Shown here: positions 50,113-58,660 of the stretch, piece by piece | Numbering within the stretch: the stretch's first letter is position 1 | Layout: every line of letters starts with the position of its first letter | Origin: an uncultured Prevotellaceae bacterium | GTDB lineage: Bacteria > Bacteroidota > Bacteroidia > Bacteroidales > Bacteroidaceae | Length of the DNA stretch: 64,000 nucleotides | Reading direction: 5' to 3' | NCBI GenBank assembly: GCA_902774815.1 | Contig: CACYJV010000005.1 | Location: forward strand, 1 to 64,000 | Translations under genes and position numbers: made by a program | The notes under the pieces: model-generated | Database searches by the model: none | What the model was told of the DNA's origin: nothing | The model's input: only the letters and a program-made list of their open reading frames with translations

Positions 50113-50144
50113 CAAAATTAAAACATTTTTCCGAAACCACCAAA
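50113..50144 (-). promoter_or_regulatory. Promoter of trpL-trpB
   Basis: On the minus strand TTTG (50144-50141) precedes TAATTTTG (50120-50113) with a 20-base spacer. It is divergent from the symporter promoter. Confidence 0.75.
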
Positions 50145-50168
50145 CAATTTGTAAGAAATTTTTTAATA

Positions 50169-50200
50169 TTTGGCATTTTACTTATTTTTTAGTACCTTCG
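50169..50200 (+). promoter_or_regulatory. Promoter of the symporter gene
   Basis: TTTG (50169-50172) and TACCTTCG (50193-50200), spacer 20 bases. The leader is very short (start codon at 50211). Confidence 0.7.
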
Positions 50201-50210
50201 CGGCGCAATT

Positions 50211-51812
50211 ATGACGATTATTCTGGTTATCTTGGCCTATATGGCCGTGCTGATGCTGCTGAGCCGACTGACGGCGCGCCGGTCGACCAACGACGCATTC
50301 TTCCGTGGCGAACGACGCAGCCCGTGGTATCTCGTGGCATGGGGCATGATCGGGGCTTCCATCTCGGGCGTCACCTTCGTGTCGGTACCAGGCATGGTGC
50401 TGCGACAGGACATGACCTACCTGCAGATGTGCCTGGGATTTATTCCCGGCTACCTGCTCGTAGCGCTCGTTCTGCTGCCCATCTATTACAAACTGAACCT
50501 CACCAGCATCTACACGTTCCTCGGGCAACGACTTGGACGCGAGGCCTACAAGACGGGTGCCGCGTTCTTCCTGCTTTCGAAGATGACGGGTGCCGCTGCA
50601 CGCTTCTATCTGGTGTGCATGGTGATATGGGGGGTCATAGTCGGGAGTTCAGGAAGTCAGGAGTATAGGAATTCAAACGTTAATTATGCTGCTGATTCCT
50701 TTCAAAATCATCTGTCTGAACTCCTGCATTCCTGCACTCCAGCACTCCAAACCCTTTCATTCCTCCTCGTCGTTCTTGCCATGATAGTCCTCATCTGGCT
50801 CTACACACGGCGCGGTGGCATCAAGACGCTGGTGTGGACCGACTCGCTGCAGACGCTATGCATGTTTGGAGCACTGCTCCTTATTATATATAAGGTGATG
50901 GGCGAGCTGAACCTCGACCTCGCAGGTGTCGTGAAGGCCATCGCAGAGGACAGCCATTCGCGCGTGTTTGTGTGGGACGACTGGGTGTCGCGGCAGAACT
51001 TCTGGAAGCAGTTCCTCAGCGGCGTGTTCGTAGTCATCGTCATGACGGGCCTCGACCAGGACATGATGCAGAAGAACCTCACCTGCCGCTCTCTGCGCGA
51101 CGCACAGAAGGATATGACTGTCTACGGACTTGCCTTCCTGCCTGCCAACCTGCTATTCCTCTCGCTGGGCGTACTACTGGTTCTGCTGGCACAACAACGC
51201 GGTGTCGAACTGCCTGCAGCCGGCGATCAGCTGCTGCCAATGTTTGCTGCAACGGGTTCGCTGGGACAGGGCGCCTTGGTGCTGTTCACACTTGGCATCG
51301 TGGCGGCAGCCTTCTCCTCGGCCGACTCGGCCCTGACCGCCATGACCACCAGCTACTGCGTCGACATCTGCGGCCGGCCTGACGATGAACGCCTGCGCCG
51401 CCGCGTACATATTGGCATGGCGCTGGTCTTTATCGTGGTCATCATGCTGTTCCGACTGGCCAACTCGCCAAGTGTCATCGACGCCATCTACATCATGTGC
51501 GGCTATACCTACGGCCCGCTACTGGGGCTGTTTGCCTATGGAATGTTAGGGGGAAGGAACAAGGGGCAAGAGAACGCCCTTTGTGAATCGGCATCTCCAA
51601 TGGACAAGGAAAATCTCCTGCCCCTTACCCCTCATCCCTTGCCCTTAACGTCTTTAGTATGCGTCTTTGCTCCCCTACTCTGCTTCGGTCTCGACCAGCT
51701 GAGCCAGCACCTATGGAACTACCACTTCGGCTACGAGCTGCTCATGCTCAACGGTCTGCTGACGTTCTGCGGTCTGTGGGCGGTCAGCCATCTGCGTTCG
51801 TACAACAAATAA
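50211..51812 (+). CDS. Sodium:solute symporter (SSS family)
   Basis: This 533-residue protein has about thirteen membrane helices and matches the sodium:solute symporter family: FFRGERRSPWYLVAWGMIGASISGVTFVSVPG near the start, GLDQDMMQKNLTCRSLRDAQK, and SSADSALTAMTTSYCVDI. The solute is unknown. Two repeat-derived stretches interrupt it: about 50641-50757, between two helices, and 51547-51652, near the C-terminus. Both keep the frame. It is divergent from trpB. Confidence 0.9.
   Translation: MTIILVILAYMAVLMLLSRLTARRSTNDAFFRGERRSPWYLVAWGMIGASISGVTFVSVPGMVLRQDMTYLQMCLGFIPGYLLVALVLLPIYYKLNLTSIYTFLGQRLGREAYKTGAAFFLLSKMTGAAARFYLVCMVIWGVIVGSSGSQEYRNSNVNYAADSFQNHLSELLHSCTPALQTLSFLLVVLAMIVLIWLYTRRGGIKTLVWTDSLQTLCMFGALLLIIYKVMGELNLDLAGVVKAIAEDSHSRVFVWDDWVSRQNFWKQFLSGVFVVIVMTGLDQDMMQKNLTCRSLRDAQKDMTVYGLAFLPANLLFLSLGVLLVLLAQQRGVELPAAGDQLLPMFAATGSLGQGALVLFTLGIVAAAFSSADSALTAMTTSYCVDICGRPDDERLRRRVHIGMALVFIVVIMLFRLANSPSVIDAIYIMCGYTYGPLLGLFAYGMLGGRNKGQENALCESASPMDKENLLPLTPHPLPLTSLVCVFAPLLCFGLDQLSQHLWNYHFGYELLMLNGLLTFCGLWAVSHLRSYNK
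50641..50757. repeat. Inserted repeat, class with CAGGAGT/ACTCCTG arms, inside the symporter
   Basis: GGGAGTTCAGGAAGTCAGGA (50643-50662) faces CTGAACTCCTGCATTCCTGC (50717-50736) and CACTCCAGCACTCC. The arms are inverted and the encoded stretch (SGSQEYRNSNVNYAADSFQN and on) is unlike the hydrophobic surroundings. Similar sequence lies at 58612-58645. Confidence 0.7.
51547..51652. repeat. Inserted GGGGCAAG-type palindromic repeat inside the symporter
   Basis: AAGGAACAAGGGGCAAGAGA faces CCTGCCCCTTACCCCTCATC and CCTTGCCCTTAACG in inverted orientation. It separates the last helices and relates to the repeat at 17045-17131. Confidence 0.7.
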
Positions 51813-51828
51813 CCATAAAACAAACGGC

Positions 51829-52806
51829 ATGGAAACAAGAAAGAACTTCGGAACAACGATAATTGCAGCCATCGTTTCCTGTCTGCTTACCGTCATATCC
51901 TGTTCAACAAGACAAACAGCTGAGGACTTCGTCCCAGCTGAGCCTAACTATGACAAGCCGTCGCAATGGTACGTGACTGATCGTCAAGGGCAGGCCGACA
52001 TCTTCTATATCATCTCCACCGAAACGGGTGACTACACGAACGCAGACGGCTCCATCTGCCACTATGCCGATACCTATGCTGACAGTCTGCGGGCACCTCT
52101 TCTTGGCGAAATGAAGGGCGTCGACACGCTCCTCAGCGGCCGTTTGAACTTCTACGCCCCCTACTATCGCCAATGTTCCCTGCAGTCGTTCGGAAGCGAT
52201 AGCGTGGCCCGAGAGCGACTGCCATTGGCCGTCGATGACGTAAGGCGAGCTTTCGCCCACTACCTGAAAAACAATAACCAAGGACGCCCGTTCATCCTTG
52301 CCGGTTTTAGTCAAGGAGCCGTGATTGCCCTGCAGTTGATGAGCGAGATGAACGACGAAACTTATGCCCGAATGGTAGCTGCCTACATCATCGGCACCAA
52401 CATCTCGCAGGAGATGCTCGACAACAATTCCCGCATACGACCAGCACAAGGAGCCGACGACACGGGCGTTACCATCTGCTACAACTCCGTGCGCGACGAA
52501 TCTTGCTCGCTTTGGCCACGTAGCGCCGTTGCCATCAATCCTGCCAATTGGCATACCGACAGCCAGGAAGCAACTATTATCACAGAGCCATCACCCCTCG
52601 TGTCCATCGACCAACAGCAGAAGGACACGCTGAGAGTACACCTCGACACGGCTTCCAACCTGGTCTTCGTCGGCGGCTATACGGCCAAGGACTACGTGTT
52701 GCCCCTCATTGGAAAAGAAGGCAACTACCACTCACGCGAAATCTGGCTCTATCGCGACCAGCTACGCGAGAACATGGAGCTACGCGTCAGCGCATTCCTG
52801 AAATAA
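51829..52806 (+). CDS. DUF3089 domain lipoprotein (alpha/beta-hydrolase-like)
   Basis: This 325-residue protein has a signal peptide with lipobox TVISC (Cys about 25) and a DUF3089 domain: DIFYIISTETGDYTNADGS, FAHYLKNNNQGRPFILAGFSQGAVIALQLM with a Gly-x-Ser-x-Gly nucleophile elbow, and a late His (NYHSREIW). It is probably a cell-envelope esterase of unknown substrate. It begins 17 bases after the symporter gene, so the two are likely co-transcribed. Confidence 0.85.
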   Translation: METRKNFGTTIIAAIVSCLLTVISCSTRQTAEDFVPAEPNYDKPSQWYVTDRQGQADIFYIISTETGDYTNADGSICHYADTYADSLRAPLLGEMKGVDTLLSGRLNFYAPYYRQCSLQSFGSDSVARERLPLAVDDVRRAFAHYLKNNNQGRPFILAGFSQGAVIALQLMSEMNDETYARMVAAYIIGTNISQEMLDNNSRIRPAQGADDTGVTICYNSVRDESCSLWPRSAVAINPANWHTDSQEATIITEPSPLVSIDQQQKDTLRVHLDTASNLVFVGGYTAKDYVLPLIGKEGNYHSREIWLYRDQLRENMELRVSAFLK

Positions 52807-52844
52807 ATTGTTCAGTAGAAAAGGAATGGCGATGGAGGCTCTGT

Positions 52845-53648
52845 TTATCCCATCACCACATCGAGTACCATCATCAGCACAAAGCCAATGGCAAAGCCGA
52901 TGGTGCTTAGATTGCTATGTTTGCCACTGGAAGCTTCGGGGATGAGTTCCTCGACCACCACATAGAACATGGCACCGGCTGCAAACGCCAGCATATAGGA
53001 AAGGACAGGCATGAGCAACGTCGAAAGCCATAGCACCGCCAACGCTCCAACGGGTTCAACGGCACCGCTGAGCGAACCGATCAAGAACGAACGCCAACGA
53101 CCGTTGCCGGCTGCCTTCATCGGCATGGAAATAATAGCGCCTTCGGGAACATTTTGAATAGCAATACCCAGCGAAACGGCCAAAGCACCTGCCAGCGATA
53201 TGTTCGTCGCACCACTCTCGGCTCCTGCAAAAACCACGCCTACAGCCATGCCTTCAGGCAGATTATGGATGGTGACGGCCAAGGCTAACATGGCCGTGCG
53301 CGACAGATGGGAACGAGGTCCCTCTGGTCTGTCGGTTCCTAGATGCAAGTGGGGGGTCAGCTCGTCTATCAACAGCAGGAAGCCTATGCCCAAGAAGAAC
53401 CCGACGGCAGCAGGAAACACCGACCAGGCGCCACGGGCTTCCTCCATTTCCATGGCAGGAATGAGCAACGACCATACCGAAGCAGCCACCATCACGCCCG
53501 AAGCAAAACCCAGGAGCGACTTCTGCAGCCGTGGCGACATCTGCTCCTTCATCAAGAAGACAAAGGCCGAGCCGAGCATGGTACCCAGAAGAGGCAGAAG
53601 CAGACCTATGGCACAATTAACCCAATAAGTATCGAACAACATTTCCAT
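52845..53648 (-). CDS. ZIP family metal transporter
   Basis: This 267-residue membrane protein has eight helices. The central pair carry the metal-binding HNLPEG (about residues 128-133) and the second QNVPEG motif with Glu in the following helix. The loop after helix 3 is rich in His (LTPHLHLGTD). It imports zinc or a similar divalent cation. I start at 53648 (MEMLFDTYW); the 18 residues upstream add nothing to the family match. Confidence 0.9.
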   Translation of the reverse strand: MEMLFDTYWVNCAIGLLLPLLGTMLGSAFVFLMKEQMSPRLQKSLLGFASGVMVAASVWSLLIPAMEMEEARGAWSVFPAAVGFFLGIGFLLLIDELTPHLHLGTDRPEGPRSHLSRTAMLALAVTIHNLPEGMAVGVVFAGAESGATNISLAGALAVSLGIAIQNVPEGAIISMPMKAAGNGRWRSFLIGSLSGAVEPVGALAVLWLSTLLMPVLSYMLAFAAGAMFYVVVEELIPEASSGKHSNLSTIGFAIGFVLMMVLDVVMG

Positions 53649-53708
53649 GATTTCTTCTTTTAATGATAATGCGAAAGGCGTGAAACGTGATGCTTGGTGC
53701 AAGGGGCG

Positions 53709-54986
53709 CTACCACTTGAAGAAATGGAAGAGCGAACGCCTGTGCGACGACTTCTCGCCAATTCCCTCGCCATCGGCCAACGTTGTTGCGTCGGGAGTAG
53801 CCTCGTCGTCCTTCGTCTTGTAGACTTTCTGCAGCAGAACAAGTATCTTCGACCAAGCACCCTTGCCCAATCGTTCGGGCGCATCGCGCAGCAGCTTGGG
53901 GAAGTTCAGCAATGCTGCCTTCATGGCCTCCTTGCGCACGCGGGCACCACGCTTTCCGCGCAGTTCCTTTGGACCTTTCGTCAGATAAGCCTTCGTGACA
54001 TAGCCTATGCGCAGCGTCATGATCGTGTTGGCGATGCCATCGAGGATGGAATTGATGGCGATGCCTGGGATCTTGATGCTCTTCAGCAACTTCGAATAGT
54101 CAACATTTGATAGGTCGATGTCAGCCAGATCGAAGGCAGCCAAGTCGACATCTGCAATATCAAAGTCTATGTTGTCGATGCCGTCGACCAACCCGTCGGC
54201 AGAGGCAGCAGCTGAGTCGGCAAGACCATCGGTGGCAGCATCTGAAAGGCCATCAGCTGCAGAATCGCCGAGAGCAATTGTCATGCCATCGGAATCGAGC
54301 GAACTGCTGACAAAGTAGCTCAGGAATGCCGCCGCAAGAATGCGCCCATATTGTTTAATAAGTTGTGGCCGTGTGGGTCGGAAACCTGATGCGCGGATGA
54401 TGTCGTCTATCATCCTGTAGTTGAGAACCAGCGTGGTAAGCGCGTCGAAGCGGTCGCTCTGCGAGATGGCCGTGACGATGAAAACCTTCGAACCATAGTT
54501 CATAATGCGCCGGTCGATGCACTTGATGCGCACGTCGACCTCCTTCTGCACAAACGCCTTCAGCGCATCGAAGTCCTGTTGCTTGCGGATGTCGGCCAGC
54601 TGCTGACGCAATTCCTGCTCGTGAATGGGCCGATAACGCTCAGGCAGGTAGTAGCAGTTGCCACTAATGCGATGGGCAAAGGACAACAGTCGCTTCCAAT
54701 CGTCCTTGGCAACGAGTGGTTTGCCATCGTCCGTCTGGCCTGTGGCATCGCCGCCGTTGGCCTCGACGCTGAGCACAGGAAACTCGGGAGCGGAGTGGAT
54801 GCGGTACATCGGATAGGCCACGAGCCATAACAGTACCACAAACAGTAGCAGGTAGAAGCCATACTCCAAATAGGGCGTGCCAAAGACTTTGGTCATCTTC
54901 TCGCCAATGGTGATGACGTTGCCTAAGATGACGACCACGGCAACCAACAGGAACAATGCCGCTACGGCAATAAGCGTCTTCTTCAT
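53709..54986 (-). CDS. DUF697-like membrane protein
   Basis: This 425-residue protein has two N-terminal membrane helices, a helical domain, a hydrophobic stretch around residue 220, an Asp/Ala-rich low-complexity region (about 235-300: DSAADGLSDAATDGLADSA, then repeated FDIADVD/FDLADIDLSNVDYS), and a C-terminal hydrophobic segment. The second half resembles the DUF697/YcjF family. The acidic repeat is unusual and may be natural low-complexity expansion. It lies 60 bases from the ZIP gene and probably shares its operon. Confidence 0.65.
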   Translation of the reverse strand: MKKTLIAVAALFLLVAVVVILGNVITIGEKMTKVFGTPYLEYGFYLLLFVVLLWLVAYPMYRIHSAPEFPVLSVEANGGDATGQTDDGKPLVAKDDWKRLLSFAHRISGNCYYLPERYRPIHEQELRQQLADIRKQQDFDALKAFVQKEVDVRIKCIDRRIMNYGSKVFIVTAISQSDRFDALTTLVLNYRMIDDIIRASGFRPTRPQLIKQYGRILAAAFLSYFVSSSLDSDGMTIALGDSAADGLSDAATDGLADSAAASADGLVDGIDNIDFDIADVDLAAFDLADIDLSNVDYSKLLKSIKIPGIAINSILDGIANTIMTLRIGYVTKAYLTKGPKELRGKRGARVRKEAMKAALLNFPKLLRDAPERLGKGAWSKILVLLQKVYKTKDDEATPDATTLADGEGIGEKSSHRRSLFHFFKW

Positions 54987-55160
54987 TTTGTCGAACGATT
55001 AGAATGAATAATTGTCTCGGCGAAATTACGAAAAAACTACCAACCATGCAAACTTTTATATACTTAATTATTTCACTTTTTTACTAAAAAGCATGGCATT
55101 ATGCAAAAAATAGAGTAAATTTGCAGGCAATATATTTGTCCTCAAACTGCAAACTGAAAT

Positions 55161-57638
55161 ATGAACTTCCAAATCAAGCACCCCGAAAACTTGGGCGGCA
55201 TGAACGATCGCATACGCCGCCTGCGCCAACAGAACTTCGATACACCGACGACACTCAGCATAGAGCGCGCACTCATCGAAACCGAATTCTACAAGAAGAA
55301 TTACGGTACCATGCCCATTGCCGTGCTGCGTGCCCGCAACTTCTATGAAATTTGCAAGCGCAAGACACTCTACATAGGCGACGACGAACTCATCGTGGGC
55401 GAACGCGGACCTGTGCCAAAGGCTGTGCCGACGTTTCCCGAACTGACGTGCCACTCGGTGGAAGACCTGCACACGCTGGACACACGTGAGCTGCAGTCGT
55501 ACCACATCTCGCAGGAGGACATCGACACCTATGAACGCGAGGTGATTCCCTACTGGAAAGGCAAGACACAGCGCGAGCGCATCTTCAACCATGTATCCAA
55601 AGAGTGGGAGGAAGCCTACCACGCAGGCGTGTTCACGGAGTTCATGGAGCAACGTGCAGCCGGTCATACGGCCATGGATGGGAAGATGTACCACGAGGGA
55701 CTCCTCGACGTGAAATGCCGTATCGAGGACCGCATCCGCCGGCTTGACTACATCTATGACCCCGAGGCTACCGACAAGCAGCAGGAACTGGAGGCCATGG
55801 CCATCTCATGCGATGCCGCCATTCTCTTTGCAGAGCGCCATGCTGACTTGGCTGAGAAGATGATAGGGCAGATTGAACGTGGAGAATTGGTTGTTGAGAA
55901 TAAAGAACGCCGCATCAGCGAGCTCCGCAAAATTGCCGACGTGTGCCGATGGGTGCCTGCCCATGCGCCGCGCGACCTTTGGGAAGCCATCCAGATGTAT
56001 TGGTTTGTCCATCTGGGTACCGTTACCGAACTCAACGGTTGGGACTCCATGAACCCAGGCCACATCGACCAGCACCTGTTCCCGTTCTACGAGCAGGGCA
56101 TCAACGAGGGAACGCTCACCCGCGACGAAGCCAAGGAACTTCTGTCATGCCTGTGGATTAAGTTCAACAACCAGCCTGCACCACCAAAAGTGGGCGTAAC
56201 GGCATTGGAAAGTGGTACTTACAACGACTTCACGAACATCAATATCGGGGGCGTGGACCGCGAAGGACGTAGTGGGACCAACGAATTGTCGTACATGATA
56301 CTGGAGATTCAGGAGGAGTTGCACGAACTACAGCCAGGACTCTCCATTCATATTGCCGACGTAACGCCCGACGAGTTCCTCATCGAAGGCATCAAGGTCA
56401 TCAGACAAGGACATGGTTATCCGTCGATTTTCAATCCCGACACGTACATCAAGGAACTCATGCGCGACGGAAAGACGCTCGAGGATGCCCGCGAGGGCGG
56501 CTGCTCGGGTTGCATCGAGGTGGGTGCATTTGGCAAGGAGGCCTATCTGCTCACGGGCTATCTGAACACACCGAAGATTCTGGAGATAACGCTCAACAAC
56601 GGCATCGACCCGGAGACAGGCAAACAACTCGGCCTGCAGACAGGCGACCCGCGTGAGTTCAAGTCGTTCGAAGAACTCTACGAGGCTTGGCACAAACAAA
56701 TGGTGTACTTCGTCAACCTGAAACTCTCCGTCAACAACTACATTGAGCGCATGTTCTCGCTCTATGCTCCCGCAACATTCCTATCGCTCTACATCGACGA
56801 CTGCATCGAGAAAGGACGCGACTACTACAGCGGCGGAGCACGTTACAACACTACCTACATCCAATGCACAGGTTTAGGCACCATAACCGACTGCTTTACA
56901 ACACTAAAGAAGCACGTTTTCGAGGACCAACGCTACACGATGGACGAGATTCTGCAGGCCTGTAAGAACAACTGGGGAGAGCAGACGGATGAAAACTCAC
57001 AACTAGGCTCCAGCAATCCAGACCTCCAGACCTCCAACAGAATCATGCGCCAGTATATTCGCAACCATACACCGTTCTTCGGAAACGACGACGAATATGC
57101 CGATAAGATTGCCGTGCGCGTCTATGAAGACTTGGTGAAAGCCATCGACAACCGTCCGAACACCCGTGGAGGACGTACACGCCTGAACATGCTCTCCACT
57201 ACCTGTCATAACTATTTCGGTTCGGTCTGCGGAGCCACGCCAAATGGACGACTGGCACACTTCGCCATCAGCGACGGCACATCGCCTGCCCATGGCAGCG
57301 ACTCGCATGGGCCTACAGCTGTCATCAAGTCGCTTGGCAAACTCGACCAGACGAAGTCAGGAGGCACGCTACTCAACGTGCGTTTCGTGCCAAACCTGCT
57401 GCGCCGCGACCAAGATCTCAAGAAGTTTGCCTCACTCGTACGTACCTATTTCAAGTTTGGCGGTCACCATATACAGTTCAACATCGTCGACACCGAGACG
57501 CTGCTCGACGCCCAGAAGCATCCCGAGAACTATCGCGACCTCCTTGTACGTGTTGCAGGCTACTCCGACTACTTCAACGACATGACCGAGCAGCTCCAAA
57601 ACGAGATTATTGCCCGTACGGAGAACGACGAGATGTAG
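55161..57638 (+). CDS. hypD: Glycyl-radical enzyme, trans-4-hydroxy-L-proline dehydratase-like
   Basis: This 825-residue protein is a glycyl-radical enzyme of the pyruvate formate-lyase fold. The radical Gly lies in RVAGYSDYFNDM near the C-terminus and the thiyl Cys with its Glu in GGCSGCIEVGAFGKEAY (about residues 452-468). The overall sequence (SIERALIETEFYKKNYG, ELIVGERGPVPKAVPTFPE, MEQRAAGHTAMDG, YYSGGARYNTTYIQ) fits hydroxyproline dehydratase rather than glycerol or choline lyases. The activating radical SAM partner and proC are not adjacent, unlike in clostridia. A short repeat-derived stretch (56994-57042) interrupts the late helical part. Confidence 0.82.
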   Translation: MNFQIKHPENLGGMNDRIRRLRQQNFDTPTTLSIERALIETEFYKKNYGTMPIAVLRARNFYEICKRKTLYIGDDELIVGERGPVPKAVPTFPELTCHSVEDLHTLDTRELQSYHISQEDIDTYEREVIPYWKGKTQRERIFNHVSKEWEEAYHAGVFTEFMEQRAAGHTAMDGKMYHEGLLDVKCRIEDRIRRLDYIYDPEATDKQQELEAMAISCDAAILFAERHADLAEKMIGQIERGELVVENKERRISELRKIADVCRWVPAHAPRDLWEAIQMYWFVHLGTVTELNGWDSMNPGHIDQHLFPFYEQGINEGTLTRDEAKELLSCLWIKFNNQPAPPKVGVTALESGTYNDFTNINIGGVDREGRSGTNELSYMILEIQEELHELQPGLSIHIADVTPDEFLIEGIKVIRQGHGYPSIFNPDTYIKELMRDGKTLEDAREGGCSGCIEVGAFGKEAYLLTGYLNTPKILEITLNNGIDPETGKQLGLQTGDPREFKSFEELYEAWHKQMVYFVNLKLSVNNYIERMFSLYAPATFLSLYIDDCIEKGRDYYSGGARYNTTYIQCTGLGTITDCFTTLKKHVFEDQRYTMDEILQACKNNWGEQTDENSQLGSSNPDLQTSNRIMRQYIRNHTPFFGNDDEYADKIAVRVYEDLVKAIDNRPNTRGGRTRLNMLSTTCHNYFGSVCGATPNGRLAHFAISDGTSPAHGSDSHGPTAVIKSLGKLDQTKSGGTLLNVRFVPNLLRRDQDLKKFASLVRTYFKFGGHHIQFNIVDTETLLDAQKHPENYRDLLVRVAGYSDYFNDMTEQLQNEIIARTENDEM
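56994..57042. repeat. Short CTCCAG-type repeat inside the glycyl-radical gene
   Basis: CTCCAGCAATCCAGACCTCC then AGACCTCCAACAG; the encoded DENSQLGSSNPDLQTSN is unlike the flanks and similar to the CTCCAG repeat in the symporter. Confidence 0.5.
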
Positions 57639-57656
57639 AACGTCTGTATTGTATTT

Positions 57657-58598
57657 TTATACGGCACCCATGACGAGCCACGTCATGTAGCCAAAGAATA
57701 GAACCGTGAGCACGGCACCTTCCCACCGTGCCACGGTTAATTTTGTATAGGAGAAGAGCCAAAGCAACAGCATGGAACCGGTCATCATGGAAAAGTCAAC
57801 GGCAGTGATACCTTGCACCTGCATAGGACTAATCAGGCCGGCACCACCCAGGATGAGCAGGATGTTAATGACGTTGGACCCCAATACATTTCCGATGGCA
57901 ATACCGCTATTGCCCTTGCGCGCAGCGACGACACTCGTGGCGAGTTCTGGCAGCGATGTACCTCCAGCTACGATGGTCAGACCGACAACGGCCTCGCTGA
58001 CGCCAAGTGTCTGTGCCACACAGGCTGCACCTTCGACGAAGATGTTCGAGCCAACGACGAGGCAGGCCAAGCCGAGCATGAGCAATCCAAGCGACTTCAG
58101 CACCGAATAATCACGTGGTGCTGCCTGTTCCTGTTCGATGGCATGGCTACCCTTGGCACCACGCAACGTAATCCACATGAACAGGAGGAAACCGACGAAG
58201 AGCACCGCGGCATCGAGTCGTGAAATGTCACCGTCAAGTACCACCATGGCTGTAAGCACTACAGAAGAAATGAGTGCCACGGGTACGTCTTTTCTTATTG
58301 TTGAAGGAAGAATAGTCATTGGTGCCACCATGGCAGCCACGCCCACAATGAGCATAGTATTGAAGATGTTCGAACCAACGACATTACCCACGGCAAGGTC
58401 AGCGGTGCCACGCAATGCCGAAACCAGGCTCACGCAGAACTCTGGTGCCGATGTGCCGAGAGCAACAATGGTCAGTCCAATCACTATCTGCGGAATGTTC
58501 ATTCGTTCTGCCAGCGCCACAGCGCCGTCGGTCAGTCGGTCGGCACCCCAGAGTACGAGCACCACGCCTGCCACAATCATCAAAATGTTTAATATCAT
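57657..58598 (-). CDS. Calcium/sodium antiporter (CaCA family, YrbG-like)
   Basis: This 313-residue protein has ten membrane helices in two halves, each with the alpha-repeat of the CaCA superfamily: GLTIVALGTSAPEFCVSLVSALRG and VGLTIVAGGTSLPELATSVVAARKGNSGIAIGNVLGSNVIN. The Glu residues in GTSxPE bind the cations. It extrudes calcium in exchange for sodium. It is convergent with the glycyl-radical gene, with only 18 bases between. Confidence 0.93.
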   Translation of the reverse strand: MILNILMIVAGVVLVLWGADRLTDGAVALAERMNIPQIVIGLTIVALGTSAPEFCVSLVSALRGTADLAVGNVVGSNIFNTMLIVGVAAMVAPMTILPSTIRKDVPVALISSVVLTAMVVLDGDISRLDAAVLFVGFLLFMWITLRGAKGSHAIEQEQAAPRDYSVLKSLGLLMLGLACLVVGSNIFVEGAACVAQTLGVSEAVVGLTIVAGGTSLPELATSVVAARKGNSGIAIGNVLGSNVINILLILGGAGLISPMQVQGITAVDFSMMTGSMLLLWLFSYTKLTVARWEGAVLTVLFFGYMTWLVMGAV

Positions 58599-58660
58599 TA
58601 TCTTGGTTTTTAAGGAATTCAGGAGTTTCAGGAGTTCAGGCGTTACCTTTTCTCTACGCC

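Noticed and set aside
54170-54300. Treating the Asp/Ala-rich stretch in the DUF697-like protein as another inserted repeat
   Set aside because: It is periodic as protein but has no palindromic ends and no matching DNA elsewhere in the window.
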